This document shows, in pieces, positions 18,212 to 27,336 of a DNA stretch of 64,000 nucleotides; positions within the stretch are counted from its first letter, which is position 1; each line of letters begins with the position of its first letter. The notes beneath the pieces were generated by a model that was given only the letters and a program-made list of their open reading frames with translations, had not been told where the DNA came from and ran no database searches. Location: NCBI RefSeq assembly GCF_014701195.1, contig NZ_AP018712.1:2126501-2190500 (forward strand), read 5' to 3'. Made by a program: the position numbers and the translations under genes. The stretch is from Tepiditoga spiralis (GTDB lineage: Bacteria > Thermotogota > Thermotogae > Petrotogales > Petrotogaceae).

Positions 18212-19496
18212 ATAGTTCTATTTCATTTACAAATTTATTTATTTTCTTTTGAATTTTTCTTATTTCTTTAACATTAGCAATTTTTGGTTTCCTATCCCAC
18301 ATAGCTATTTTACCGCTTGTAATAGTTCCAAAAACTTCAAGTTCAGATCCTATTTTAAAAGAAATTTCTGTAAACGGTGTCTTTGTTTCAAATTGAAAAA
18401 CTCCAGTTCTTGAATTTAATATTGTTATATCAGCTTCTTTTCCTGGCGCAATCTTTCCAAGTTGTACTCCAAACTCTTCCGATGTAAATAAATAATTATT
18501 CATAAAAATTGTTCTTTCTACTTCATTGTATACTATATTAGATTTAGCTTTATTACTTGATTTTTCATTAACCAAAAGTGTTTTTGCTTCATCAAAAATA
18601 GAATAATCTGTAGTTCCAGTTCCAATAGAAACCTTCATACCTCTTCCAAGCATATCTAATAAATCAGGAGTTTTTTCAAGTTCAGATAATTCAGCTCTAA
18701 GACTCTTTATCAATCTCACACTTTTTGAAGAGAAAAAATCAATTATTTCTGAATTAACATTACCAGCAAATATTATATCTATATGTTTTGATAATATATT
18801 ATTTTCTTTAAAAACGCTTAATAGATCTTTTCCATGTTTTAATTTACAATATCTTTCTTCTTGTTTAAAATCAATAATTACTATTCTTACTCTTTTTCCA
18901 GAATTTATAAATTTCTTTAAAAATTCATAATCTTCTTCTTCTAATCCCCAAGCGCCCAAAAGAGTAATTGAAGAAATTTCTTTATTATTTATTAAATCAT
19001 CTCTATATGCTCTAGGAACTCCTCTTTCAGTTAAAAAAACAGGAGAAGGTTTTATTTTTATTCCTATTGAATTACAAAGTTCATTAACTTTAGAAATGTT
19101 TTTAGAATAAGGTATTGAAACAATTGTTGAAGTTATACCATTTATCATAGACTTATATCCACCTAATTTAATAATATACTCAAATAATTGTTCTTTTTCT
19201 ACAAGTTTTTCTGAATATCCAACAATTTTTGAAAATTTTTCATATGGTGGAAATTTGGAGTTTATAAGTTTATAAAGCATTGAAAGTTCGTTTATATAAA
19301 AACTTGTATAAGGATTAGAAAGCCCTGGAAGTATTATTTTTCCATCTAAATCCTTTGATTTTTCATCTGGATATTTTTTTAAAATTTCTTCAGTTTCTCC
19401 AACATCAACTATTTTTTCTTCTTTTATATATACAGCACCATTTTCAATAATTTCTCCAAGGGTTCCTGTTAAAATTTTACAATTTTTTAAAATCAT
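18210..19496 (-). CDS. Amidohydrolase-fold protein lacking metal ligands (SsnA-like pseudoenzyme)
   Basis: A 428-residue protein with the amidohydrolase layout: an N-terminal beta-sandwich half, KDLDGKIILPGL, a TIM-barrel-like core and the C-terminal LGKIAPGKEADITIL. Overall it resembles the SsnA/ATZ-TRZ deaminase group. The HxH after PGL is replaced by Tyr63 and Ser65 (NPYTSF), the GTD Asp by Gly294 (SIGTGTTD), and the two mid-barrel metal His are not at their places (IDIIFAGN). It therefore should not bind the usual zinc. The frame is intact with a good Shine-Dalgarno (GGAGGTG), so it is retained for another role. It follows the glycosyltransferase gene by 22 bases. Confidence 0.75.
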   Translation of the reverse strand: MILKNCKILTGTLGEIIENGAVYIKEEKIVDVGETEEILKKYPDEKSKDLDGKIILPGLSNPYTSFYINELSMLYKLINSKFPPYEKFSKIVGYSEKLVEKEQLFEYIIKLGGYKSMINGITSTIVSIPYSKNISKVNELCNSIGIKIKPSPVFLTERGVPRAYRDDLINNKEISSITLLGAWGLEEEDYEFLKKFINSGKRVRIVIIDFKQEERYCKLKHGKDLLSVFKENNILSKHIDIIFAGNVNSEIIDFFSSKSVRLIKSLRAELSELEKTPDLLDMLGRGMKVSIGTGTTDYSIFDEAKTLLVNEKSSNKAKSNIVYNEVERTIFMNNYLFTSEEFGVQLGKIAPGKEADITILNSRTGVFQFETKTPFTEISFKIGSELEVFGTITSGKIAMWDRKPKIANVKEIRKIQKKINKFVNEIEL

Positions 19497-19518
19497 ATTT
19501 TACACCTCCACTACATAT

Positions 19519-20223
19519 TTATTTTTTCATATATATTTTTAAATAAAATTTAACTAAATCAGGAAATTTTTTTAAACGTTTAGGCTCACAAATCATTCTG
19601 TATAACCACTCTAATCCAAATTTTTGAAAAAAAGCAGGAGCTCTTTTTACTTTCCCAGCAAAAACGTCTATACTTCCACCAACTCCCATAATAAAATCAA
19701 TATTTAACTTTTCATAATTTCTCATTATAAAAAGTTCTTGTTTTGGTATACCCATTCCTACAAATAAAAATTTTGCCTTCGAAGAGTTAATATCTGATAT
19801 TATCTTTTCCTCATCATTTATTGAAAAATATCCATGATGAACCCCAACAATATTAGTATTAAATAATTTTTTTAAATTCTTTGCAGCATTATTTACATTG
19901 TTTTCTTTAGATCCTAAAAGATAAATTCCATCTTTTGAATTTTTACAAATTTCTTTCATAGTTTCTATTCCAGAACATTTTTCTGTGAAAATATCATATT
20001 TTTTTAAAAGTTTTACTATTCCAAACCCATCTGGAATTGAAAAAGTTGATTCTTTAATTGCTTTATTGTAATCAGATTTTTTTAAATATTCCATATACAT
20101 TAAGGCATTTAATGTTGTTATCCATATTTTTTCTTTTGTTTTTTGATTTAAAATAAATTCAAGTATATCATTATTTTTACCAGTAATAATATCAATTTCA
20201 TTAAAATTCACTTTTTTGATCAT
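19519..20223 (-). CDS. WecG/TagA/CpsF-family glycosyltransferase
   Basis: A 234-residue GT26 enzyme, of the family that transfers ManNAc or ManNAcA to a lipid-linked GlcNAc carrier in teichoic acid, ECA or capsule-like polymer synthesis. Visible motifs: STFSIPDGFGIV, LLGSKE, VGMGIPKQELFI and the C-terminal GLEWLYRM...EPKR. The start at 20223 follows AGGAAGG; the upstream ATG at 20253 lacks a site. It probably forms a two-gene transcript with the amidohydrolase-like gene. The polymer made is unknown. Confidence 0.88.
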   Translation of the reverse strand: MIKKVNFNEIDIITGKNNDILEFILNQKTKEKIWITTLNALMYMEYLKKSDYNKAIKESTFSIPDGFGIVKLLKKYDIFTEKCSGIETMKEICKNSKDGIYLLGSKENNVNNAAKNLKKLFNTNIVGVHHGYFSINDEEKIISDINSSKAKFLFVGMGIPKQELFIMRNYEKLNIDFIMGVGGSIDVFAGKVKRAPAFFQKFGLEWLYRMICEPKRLKKFPDLVKFYLKIYMKK

Positions 20224-20492
20224 ATGATACCTTCCTAAAAAATTTTTATACAATTAATAGTTACTTATCTTAAAATTCACTCTCGATTAATATTTTACCA
20301 TATTATTAGTACAATTTATATTATAGTATAATAAATTTAATGTAAATTTAACTATAAGAAAAAAATGGTTAAAAATGTCTTTGTTACACTGAATTTTACA
20401 CAAGACAATGAAATTTGACTTAATTTTAACAAAATAAAAGTATTTAAACTGTATAATATAAAGGCAAAAAAATATTATGGAGGTATTATAAA

Positions 20493-21758
20493 ATGGAAAA
20501 ACAAATACTATCAGAGGATAAAAATATTAAAAGAATTCTTGTAAAAATTCCTAGTGATGAAGTTAAAAAAACTGAAGATTATATAGTTAGAGAAGTTAAT
20601 AAAGAATATTCATTTGAAGGTTTTAGAAAAGGTAAAGCTCCAAAACAAATAATAAAAATAAGATTAGGTGAAAATTTCAATAATTGGTTAAATGATACAC
20701 TTTTAGAAAAAGCAGTTCAGGATATTGAAAAAGAAGAAAAATTTCTTTTTTCTCCAACAGTAGAATCAACAGCTAATGAAAATGGTAATGTTGAATTTGA
20801 AATATTGGTTCATGCTTATCCAAAACTACTAAATACAAAATTTGAAGAAATTGTAGTAGAAGCTCCTAAATCAGATAAAGTTGTAGAAAAATTTATAGAA
20901 GATAAGATAAAAACATTACTTGAATCAAATGCCATTGTTGAACCAAAAGAAGGTAAAGCAGAATTAAACGACTTCATAAGAGTTAAATATACTGTTTTAA
21001 ACGAAGAAGGAAAAGAATTACAAAAAGATAAAGAAAATGAATATGTTCTTTATGAAGATGATAAAAGACCTATGGTTACTAAATTAGTTGGAAAAGAAAA
21101 AGGTGATGTTGTAGAATACGAAAAAGAATATGAAAATAAAAAATACAAATATATAGTAACTTTAGAAGAAGTTTATAATAGAACAATTCCTGAATTAACA
21201 GATGAATTTTTAAGAGAAATAGGATCAGAATTTAATTCAATTTCTGAATTAAAAGCAAAATATGAAGAAGAAGGAAAAGAAGTATTTAGCAAATGGAATG
21301 ACGACTTCGTAAGAAACTACATAATTGGAGAAATCCCAGCAAAAACAGAAGTTGACTTATCAGAAGAAACTAAAGAATTTTATGTTAAAAGCTATATGGA
21401 ATCAATGGAAAAAGAAGGTAAATTAGAAGAAGAATTAGCAAAATATGATAATGATAAAGAAAAATTAATTGAAGAAGTTAAAAAAACTGCTGAAAGATGG
21501 GTAAAGGAATTAGTTGTTGTTGATACATTAACTAAAGAACACAATCTCGAAGTAAAAGAAGAAGAAATAATGGAATCTATAAAAGCAATAGCTCAAATGT
21601 GGTATATGCCTGTTGAAAGAGCAAAAGAAACAATTTATTCAAATCAAAAGCTCTTAAATGATGTAGTTTGGGATGTATTAAAATCAAAAGTAGCTGATAT
21701 AATAAAAGAAAAAGTAACAATAAAAGAAGTTGAAGAAAAAGAAGAAGAAACTAAATAA
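20493..21758 (+). CDS. tig: Trigger factor
   Basis: A 421-residue ribosome-bound chaperone and peptidyl-prolyl isomerase. The ribosome-docking signature GFRKGKAP is at about residues 48-55. The middle FKBP-like domain (about 150-230) is shorter and more charged than in E. coli. The C-terminal helical arms (about 240-420) are Lys/Glu-rich and end in a run of Glu and Lys. TATGGAGG precedes the ATG; a TATAAT lies at 20452-20457, but I see no -35 box at normal spacing. Monocistronic. Confidence 0.95.
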   Translation: MEKQILSEDKNIKRILVKIPSDEVKKTEDYIVREVNKEYSFEGFRKGKAPKQIIKIRLGENFNNWLNDTLLEKAVQDIEKEEKFLFSPTVESTANENGNVEFEILVHAYPKLLNTKFEEIVVEAPKSDKVVEKFIEDKIKTLLESNAIVEPKEGKAELNDFIRVKYTVLNEEGKELQKDKENEYVLYEDDKRPMVTKLVGKEKGDVVEYEKEYENKKYKYIVTLEEVYNRTIPELTDEFLREIGSEFNSISELKAKYEEEGKEVFSKWNDDFVRNYIIGEIPAKTEVDLSEETKEFYVKSYMESMEKEGKLEEELAKYDNDKEKLIEEVKKTAERWVKELVVVDTLTKEHNLEVKEEEIMESIKAIAQMWYMPVERAKETIYSNQKLLNDVVWDVLKSKVADIIKEKVTIKEVEEKEEETK

Positions 21759-21786
21759 TAGTAACAAAATTTTAACTATTAATAAC

Positions 21787-21815
21787 TTGAAATGTAATCA
21801 CTAATACGGTAAAAT
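21787..21815 (+). promoter_or_regulatory. Promoter for tRNA-Asp/tRNA-Cys
   Basis: TTGAAA (21787-21792), 17-base spacer, TAAAAT (21810-21815), 11 bases upstream of the tRNA-Asp 5' end. Confidence 0.8.
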
Positions 21816-21826
21816 ATTTCCGTAGT

Positions 21827-21903
21827 GGGGACGTGGTGCAGTTGGTTAGCATGCGGGTCTGTCACACCTGTGGCCGCGAGTTCGAGTCTCGTCGTCCCCG
21901 CCA
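21827..21903 (+). tRNA. tRNA-Asp (anticodon GTC)
   Basis: A 77-nt cloverleaf: acceptor GGGGACG/CGTCCCC, anticodon loop CTGTCAC (GTC), T arm GCGAG/CTCGT with TTCGAGT, discriminator G and encoded CCA. Confidence 0.96.
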
Positions 21904-21908
21904 TAAAT

Positions 21909-21932
21909 AAAGAGTTTCTTTGGAAACTCTTT
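21909..21932 (+). terminator. Hairpin between tRNA-Asp and tRNA-Cys
   Basis: AAAGAGTTTC and GAAACTCTTT form a 10-bp stem with a 4-base loop, followed by ATTATTT. The weak U tract means it may act as a processing site or partial terminator between the two tRNAs. Confidence 0.5.
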
Positions 21933-21941
21933 ATTATTTGA

Positions 21942-22016
21942 GGCAACGTAGCCAAGTGGTAAGGCATCGGTCTGCAAAATCGATACGCATGGGTTCGAAT
22001 CCCATCGTTGCCTCCA
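21942..22016 (+). tRNA. tRNA-Cys (anticodon GCA)
   Basis: A 75-nt cloverleaf: acceptor GGCAACG/CGTTGCC, anticodon stem TCGGT/ATCGA with loop CTGCAAA (GCA), T arm ATGGG/CCCAT, discriminator T and encoded CCA. Confidence 0.96.
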
Positions 22017-22040
22017 TAGATATTTATGTGAGTTCTAATA

Positions 22041-22071
22041 ATGTCGATGCGATTCGTATCGACATTTTTTT
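22041..22071 (+). terminator. Terminator after tRNA-Cys
   Basis: ATGTCGAT (22041-22048) pairs with ATCGACAT (22058-22065) and is followed by T7. A second small hairpin, AACACT/AGTGTT with a T-rich tail, lies at about 22090-22115. Confidence 0.8.
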
Positions 22072-22098
22072 GTTATTCATTTTATATGGAACACTTTA

Positions 22099-22263
22099 TT
22101 AAGGAGTGTTTTTATTTTTTATATCTATATCTATTTTTTTTAATTCATCAATTTTTTTATATTTTTCCCACTCTTTTTTTACATAATCTGGAGCATCTTT
22201 TTTTAATTTCCAATTATCTAATTCTATTTCCATCCATTCCATATACTTAAATAAATTAATCAT
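22099..22263 (-). CDS. Possible small charged protein (54 residues)
   Basis: A 54-residue open frame from ATG 22263 to a TAA at 22099 on the minus strand. It begins MINLFKYMEWMEIELDNW and continues as an amphipathic Lys/Glu/Asp-rich helix, a composition more protein-like than random AT-rich sequence. There is no good Shine-Dalgarno; an 11-codon frame starting ATGAAAAAAACAG just upstream ends on top of this ATG (ATGATTAA), so translation could be coupled. No family recognised. It lies downstream of the 22417-22698 gene on the same strand. The 150 bases between them show no other feature. Confidence 0.35.
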   Translation of the reverse strand: MINLFKYMEWMEIELDNWKLKKDAPDYVKKEWEKYKKIDELKKIDIDIKNKNTP

Positions 22264-22416
22264 TTTTAATCTTATCATCTGTTTTTTTCATAATAACCAC
22301 AACCTTTTTCAATTTTATTTAAATATATTAATAAATAATTTTTCAGATATTTTTAATCTCACTAAATACTTCAACAGTTCTTTTTTATTAATTATTAATA
22401 TAAAAAATTTTTTTAT

Positions 22417-22698
22417 TTATATTCTTTCTAAATATTTTAATTCTTTTCTATCCATACTAGAAATTCTTGAAAGCCTATCTATTAACTTTTTCTTTTCTCT
22501 TCTTAAAATATTATCGGTGTTTTTCAATATTAATTTTATTTCTTTTTTATTTTTAGGATCTTTTAATTTTCTGAGTTTTATTATTGCCATTTTACGAAAA
22601 TATGCAGCATCTTCAGTATAATATGGATCTTCTTCATATCCTATAATAGCTGAATAATATCTTTTAGCATATATTAAAGCATCTATTTCTTTTTTCAC
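22417..22698 (-). CDS. Small hypothetical protein (93 residues)
   Basis: A 93-residue, mostly helical, basic protein beginning KKEIDALIYAKRYYSAI, with an acidic middle (YEEDPYYTEDAAYF) and a Lys-rich tail ending LKYLERI. I chose GTG at 22698, preceded by GTGGGGA, over an ATG at 22776 because the added 26 residues are a low-complexity Phe/Lys stretch with no ribosome binding site. No signal peptide or known motif. I see no gene in the bases between 22699 and the terminator at 22931. Confidence 0.55.
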   Translation of the reverse strand: MKKEIDALIYAKRYYSAIIGYEEDPYYTEDAAYFRKMAIIKLRKLKDPKNKKEIKLILKNTDNILRREKKKLIDRLSRISSMDRKELKYLERI

Positions 22699-22930
22699 AA
22701 AAATCCCCACTTTTTTAATAAATAATGATTTTATATTTTTAAAAACTAGTTTTGTAGAATTAGAAAAAAAATTCATGTCGAAACATCATATTTATTTTAG
22801 TTTTTACTATATCATATAGCTTATACATATAAATCACTTCTTTTTATTTTTATACTCAATTCAACATACACTTCACTATTAATTATATCATTTTTTTAAT
22901 TTAGTTTTATTTAATTTTTTTATTAATAAA

Positions 22931-22964
22931 AAAAATACACTCTAATTAAAGAGTGTATTTTTTT
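22931..22964. terminator. Bidirectional terminator downstream of pgk-tpi
   Basis: ATACACTCT and AGAGTGTAT form a 9-bp stem with a short A/T loop, flanked by A-rich and T7 tracts. It lies just past the pgk-tpi stop codon. Confidence 0.88.
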
Positions 22965-22970
22965 GTTTTA

Positions 22971-24938
22971 TTATTCAATAACTAAATCCATTATTTCTGC
23001 AAGTTCAACAAATGCTTCTGTTAAAGAAGCACCTCCAACTAATCCACCATCAATATCTTTTTTAGTGAATAAACCAAAGTAATTATTCGGTTTAACACTT
23101 CCACCATAAAGAATTGATATAGAATTTGCTGTTTCTTCGTCATACATTTTTGCTAATAAGCTTCTTATATAAGCGTGAACTTCTTGAGCTTGAGCTGGTG
23201 TTGCAACTTTTCCAGTACCTATTGCCCAAATTGGTTCATAAGCAATAATAACTTTTTTTGCATCTTCTGCATTAATTGAATTAAATCCTTCTTTTATTTG
23301 TCTTTCTATTACATTGAAAGTTAAATCTTTTTCTCTTTCTTCAAGGTGTTCTCCTATACAGAAAATAGGGTTTAATTCTTCTTTTAAAGCTTTTATTATT
23401 TTTTTATTTATTAATTCATCGGTTTCACCAAAAATATCTCTTCTTTCTGAATGTCCAAGTACAACATATTCAACATTTATATCTTTTAACATGTGTGAAG
23501 ATATTTCACCAGTAAATGCACCTTTATCTTCATAATGCATATTTTCTGCACCAATTTTTATATTTGTAGAAGATACAATATCCACTGCTTTTTGTAATGA
23601 AACAGCAGGTGTACATACAACAACATCATAAGAACTTTTATTTCCTATTTTTCCAGAAAGTTTTGCTAAAAATTCAGCTGTTTCAGTTGTTGTTTTGTTC
23701 ATTTTCCAGTTTCCTGCTAAGATATATCTTTTATCAGTTACTTTTTTTTTTGAAACAATAGCTTCTATTCCTGGTAATTTTTTACCTTCAAGATATTCTA
23801 ATGAAGCACCACCACCTGTAGAAACATGAGAAAACTTCTTTGCAAGTCCAAATTTTTCAGCAGCAGCTGCTGAATCTCCACCACCAATAACACTTGTTGT
23901 TCCTTTTTCTGTAAATTCAACTATCATCTCGGCTACTGACTTTGTACCATTTGAAAATTCATCTATTTCAAAAACACCCATTGGTCCATTCCATACTATT
24001 GTTTTTGAGTTTGCCATCTTTTCTTTAAATAATTTTACAGTTTCTGGTCCTATGTCAAGTCCCATCCAACCTTTTTCAATTCCATCTTCTATTTTTACTA
24101 CTTTTGTTTCTACCCCTGCTTTTAATTCTTGAGCAATTACAGTATCAACAGGAAGTATAAAATTAACTCCTTTTTCTTCTGCTTTTTTCAAAAGTGACTT
24201 TGCAAGATCTAATTTATCTTCTTCAAATAAAGATGAACCTATTTCTTTCCCCATAGCTTTTAAGAAAGTAAACATCATAGCTCCACCTATAAAAATATTA
24301 TCTGCTTTTTCAAGTAAGTTATTTATAACGCCTATTTTATCTGAAACTTTAACTCCACCAAGAATTACAGAGTAAGGTTTTTCTGGATTATCATTAACTC
24401 CGCCAATAAACTTTATTTCTTTTTCCATTAAAAATCCTGCAAAACTTGGAATATTAGAAGCTATTCCAACATTAGAAGCATGAGCTCTATGAGCTGTACC
24501 AAAAGCATCATTTACATGAATATCTGCAAGTGAAGCCCAATATTTAGCTAATTCTTCATTATTTTTTGTTTCACCTTTTTCAAATCTAGTATTTTCAATT
24601 ACTAAAACTTTACCTTCTTCTAAGCTTTCTACAGCTTTTTCTACTTCTTCACCTCTTGTTTTGTCTATAAAACTTACCTTTCCATCGAGCAATTCATTTA
24701 ATCTATTAGCAACAGGTTTTAAAGAAAATTCAGGTTTTACTTCTCCTTTTGGTCTTCCAAGATGAGATAATAATATAACCTTAGCCCCTTTCTCAAGAAC
24801 ATATTTTATAGTAGAAAGAGCTGCTTTTATTCTTGTTTCATCTGTTATTTTCCCATCTTTTAGTGGAACATTAAAATCAACTCTCATTATAACTTTTTTA
24901 CCTTTTAAATCTATATCTCTAACTGTCATTTTTGACAT
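22971..24938 (-). CDS. pgk-tpi: Phosphoglycerate kinase-triosephosphate isomerase fusion
   Basis: A 655-residue bifunctional glycolytic enzyme. Residues 1-about 398 are a complete PGK ([30 protein letters not shown]); from about 404 a complete TIM follows (AGNWKMN with the active Lys, VVLGHSERR with His, [12 protein letters not shown] with Glu). The fusion is characteristic of Thermotogota. Here it is one continuous frame. At the junction, codons 396-399 sit on a run of ten A; a one-base slip either way reaches a stop within three codons, which would release free PGK (399-401 residues). It lies 53 bases downstream of gap. GGGAGG precedes the ATG. Confidence 0.97.
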   Translation of the reverse strand: MSKMTVRDIDLKGKKVIMRVDFNVPLKDGKITDETRIKAALSTIKYVLEKGAKVILLSHLGRPKGEVKPEFSLKPVANRLNELLDGKVSFIDKTRGEEVEKAVESLEEGKVLVIENTRFEKGETKNNEELAKYWASLADIHVNDAFGTAHRAHASNVGIASNIPSFAGFLMEKEIKFIGGVNDNPEKPYSVILGGVKVSDKIGVINNLLEKADNIFIGGAMMFTFLKAMGKEIGSSLFEEDKLDLAKSLLKKAEEKGVNFILPVDTVIAQELKAGVETKVVKIEDGIEKGWMGLDIGPETVKLFKEKMANSKTIVWNGPMGVFEIDEFSNGTKSVAEMIVEFTEKGTTSVIGGGDSAAAAEKFGLAKKFSHVSTGGGASLEYLEGKKLPGIEAIVSKKKVTDKRYILAGNWKMNKTTTETAEFLAKLSGKIGNKSSYDVVVCTPAVSLQKAVDIVSSTNIKIGAENMHYEDKGAFTGEISSHMLKDINVEYVVLGHSERRDIFGETDELINKKIIKALKEELNPIFCIGEHLEEREKDLTFNVIERQIKEGFNSINAEDAKKVIIAYEPIWAIGTGKVATPAQAQEVHAYIRSLLAKMYDEETANSISILYGGSVKPNNYFGLFTKKDIDGGLVGGASLTEAFVELAEIMDLVIE

Positions 24939-24963
24939 TATTATTCCTCCCTATTAATAAAAT

Positions 24964-24985
24964 AGCGGAACTCGAAAGCTCCGCT
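24964..24985 (-). terminator. Weak hairpin between gap and pgk-tpi
   Basis: AGCGGA and TCCGCT form a 6-bp stem with a 10-base loop, followed on the minus strand by ATTTTATT. Likely a partial terminator or mRNA stabiliser that sets relative gap and pgk-tpi levels. Confidence 0.45.
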
Positions 24986-24991
24986 CATTTA

Positions 24992-26011
24992 TTACTTAAT
25001 TAATGTTGCAAAATGTTTTACGAGTCTTACAAGCTGAGCTGTATAACTCATTTCATTATCATACCAAGAAACAACTTTTATCATTTGTTTTCCATCTGAT
25101 TCTACTATTTTTGTTAATTGTGCATCAAAGTAAGAACCGTATGTTATTCCAACTATATCTGTTAAAACAATAGGATCTTCAGTATAACCCAATGTATCTT
25201 TTAAGTTTGTTTCAGAAGCTTCTTTCATTGCTGCATTTATTTCTTCAACAGTTACATTCTTTTTCAATTCAACAACTAAATCAACTAAAGAACCTGTTGG
25301 AGTAGGAATCCTCATAGCCATTCCATCTAATTTACCTTTTAATTCTGGAAGAACTAAACCAACTGCTTTTGCAGCACCTGTTGTTGTTGGAACTAAGTTA
25401 ACTCCAGCAGCTCTTGCTCTTCTCATATCTCCTTTTCTATGTGGAGCATCAAGAGTATTTTGATCATTTGTATAAGAATGAACTGTTGTCATTATACCTT
25501 TAACAATTCCAAACTTATCATTTAAAACCTTTGCAACTGGTGCAAGACAGTTTGTTGTACAAGAAGCACCAGAAATTATATCTTCTTCACCAGAAAGTAT
25601 ATCGTGGTTTACATTGTAAACAACTGTTGGAACATCACCTTTTGCTGGTGCAGAAATAACAACTTTTTTAGCTCCAGCTTGAAGATGTAAAGCTGCTTTA
25701 TCTTTTTGTACAAAGAAACCTGTACATTCTAATACAACATCTACTCCCATTTCTCCCCAAGGAAGATCTGCAGGATTCTTTTCTGCTAAAATTTTAATTT
25801 CTTTTCCATTTACAATAATAGCATTTTCTCCTGCTTCAACTGTGCCAGGAAATTTACCTTGTGATGAATCATACTTCAATAAAAGTGCAAGTGTTTTTGC
25901 ATCAGTTAAATCATTTAATGCAACAATTTCAAATTCAGGATTATCAAACATAAGTCTGAATGCAAGTCTTCCAATTCTACCAAAACCGTTAATAGCTACT
26001 TTTACTGCCAT
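24992..26011 (-). CDS. gap: Glyceraldehyde-3-phosphate dehydrogenase
   Basis: A 339-residue NAD-dependent enzyme: N-terminal [16 protein letters not shown], catalytic Cys in [23 protein letters not shown]-like region [13 protein letters not shown] and [13 protein letters not shown] near the C-terminus. The start at 26011 has GGGGGTG about nine bases upstream; an ATG at 26023 overlaps it less well. First gene of the gap - pgk-tpi operon. A TATAAT lies at 26109-26114 on this strand, but with a poor -35 box. Confidence 0.98.
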   Translation of the reverse strand: MAVKVAINGFGRIGRLAFRLMFDNPEFEIVALNDLTDAKTLALLLKYDSSQGKFPGTVEAGENAIIVNGKEIKILAEKNPADLPWGEMGVDVVLECTGFFVQKDKAALHLQAGAKKVVISAPAKGDVPTVVYNVNHDILSGEEDIISGASCTTNCLAPVAKVLNDKFGIVKGIMTTVHSYTNDQNTLDAPHRKGDMRRARAAGVNLVPTTTGAAKAVGLVLPELKGKLDGMAMRIPTPTGSLVDLVVELKKNVTVEEINAAMKEASETNLKDTLGYTEDPIVLTDIVGITYGSYFDAQLTKIVESDGKQMIKVVSWYDNEMSYTAQLVRLVKHFATLIK

Positions 26012-26155
26012 GCTAAAAAGCACCCCCTCTAAGGTTTTCTAAACTTTTTTAGTATCTGCCCTCGAATATTACTTATTAATTTTAAGTGGTTATTTTTTTC
26101 TCAATGAAATTATACTCTTATTTTTATAAAGGATAACTAAAATAATGTTAATTTA

Positions 26156-26548
26156 TTAAAAACCAAGTCCCATACTTTGAAGTCCACCAAGATATTTTTC
26201 ACTTACTTTATTACTTTCTTCTTCCTTTAAATTTGAAGCTTTTTCAATAGCTTCATTAGTTGCTGCCATTATCATATCTTTAACTATTTCTATATCTTCA
26301 TCTTCAAGTTCATCAGATATAATTATATCTTTTATTCTTAAATTACCATTTGCAACAACTTTTACAACTCCTCCACCACTAGTGGCTTCTACAGTCATAT
26401 CTGCAAGTTGTGTTTCTAATTTTGCCATTTCTTCTTCCATTGCTGACTGAGTTTTTTGAGCTTCTTGTAAAAGATGAGCCATACTAGGCTTTTTTGATTT
26501 TCCACCTTTAAGCGATCTTCCACCAATACTTTTTATTTTTTTAGCCAT
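26156..26548 (-). CDS. YbaB/EbfC-family nucleoid-associated protein
   Basis: A 130-residue DNA-binding protein of the YbaB fold. The family core starts at about residue 22 (MAHLLQEAQKTQSAMEEEM) and includes VEATSGGGVVKVVANGN and the C-terminal GGLQSMGLGF. It carries a basic N-terminal extension of about 20 residues (KKIKSIGGRSLKGGKSKK) beyond the usual length near 105. GGAGG precedes the ATG. The normal partners dnaX and recR are not adjacent; it appears monocistronic. Confidence 0.92.
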   Translation of the reverse strand: MAKKIKSIGGRSLKGGKSKKPSMAHLLQEAQKTQSAMEEEMAKLETQLADMTVEATSGGGVVKVVANGNLRIKDIIISDELEDEDIEIVKDMIMAATNEAIEKASNLKEEESNKVSEKYLGGLQSMGLGF

Positions 26549-26604
26549 TTGAAAATCCTCCTTTATTCTATCTTACAAATAATTATACCATAAAATTGTG
26601 TATA

Positions 26605-26643
26605 TTAAAAAAAATAGACGTTTGCTAAGCAAACATCTATTTT
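26605..26643 (-). terminator. Terminator after the DUF5684-like gene
   Basis: ATAGATGTTTGCTT and AAGCAAACGTCTAT (one mismatch) form a long stem followed on the minus strand by eight T. Confidence 0.85.
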
Positions 26644-27158
26644 TATAATTCATCATCGATATCATCGTTTTCTCTATATGTTTTAAAGTGTTTTTGTGTT
26701 TTATTTGAAAAAGCCAAAATTGGATAAAAGATGAAAGGTAATATCTCAAGTCCAACAATAAAAGGTAATATTTTTTCATATTTTTTTACTAACTTATAAT
26801 TTATTAACACACTAGTTATATATCCAAAGTCTATTAAATAAAGTATAAGCCACCATCCAGACATATCTAACATTTTTAATAACACATAAATATTATAAAT
26901 TGGTATTAATGCTTTCCATCCTTGAATGTTATTATCACTAAATATTTTCCACAAAGATATTACATATGTAATAAAAACAATCACAAAAATAGTTACCATA
27001 AATACCCACATGGCAGAAATAAAAGAAGAGCCCATTTGATTCATATTAGCTCCAAAACCTGGATCAAAATCAAAGTTAGAAGTAGGGTATTCCCTATATT
27101 CTAAAGAAAAAATATGAGAAAAAAATGGAAAAAAACGGAAAAAAAAGTACTTAATCAT
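26643..27158 (-). CDS. DUF5684-like integral membrane protein
   Basis: A 171-residue protein with four or five membrane segments. The segment WKIFSDNNIQGWKALIPIYN followed by a Trp-rich helix is the typical core of DUF5684 membrane proteins, which are often found beside signal peptidases or secretion genes. Function unknown. AAGGAGG precedes the ATG and a good promoter lies at 27230-27259. Charged C-terminal tail (about 20 residues) in the cytoplasm. Confidence 0.75.
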   Translation of the reverse strand: MIKYFFFRFFPFFSHIFSLEYREYPTSNFDFDPGFGANMNQMGSSFISAMWVFMVTIFVIVFITYVISLWKIFSDNNIQGWKALIPIYNIYVLLKMLDMSGWWLILYLIDFGYITSVLINYKLVKKYEKILPFIVGLEILPFIFYPILAFSNKTQKHFKTYRENDDIDDEL

Positions 27159-27229
27159 ACAAAAACCTCCTTAATTTTTTGATTATTTTTTAAAATAAAT
27201 TATACATATAATATAAAATTAATAATATG

Positions 27230-27259
27230 ATTATATCATAACAAAAAATAGTTTGTCAA
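27230..27259 (-). promoter_or_regulatory. Promoter for the DUF5684-like gene
   Basis: Minus strand TTGACA (27259-27254), 18-base spacer, TATAAT (27235-27230). A plus-strand TATAAT at 27302-27307 may serve the divergent radical SAM gene, but has no clear -35 box. Confidence 0.75.
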
Positions 27260-27336
27260 GATTTTAAATTTTTCATATTAAAAAAATTAAAATAAATATG
27301 CTATAATTTTCATATCTTTTAATTAGAGGTGTTAAA

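Noticed and set aside
20415-20457. TTGACT and TATAAT before trigger factor as one promoter
   Set aside because: Spacing is 31 bases, far too long; only the -10 may be real.
22041-22250. Plus-strand frame after tRNA-Cys
   Set aside because: It starts within the tRNA-Cys terminator and is an unbroken Phe/Leu/Tyr-rich stretch from poly-T DNA; the minus-strand small frame here is more protein-like.
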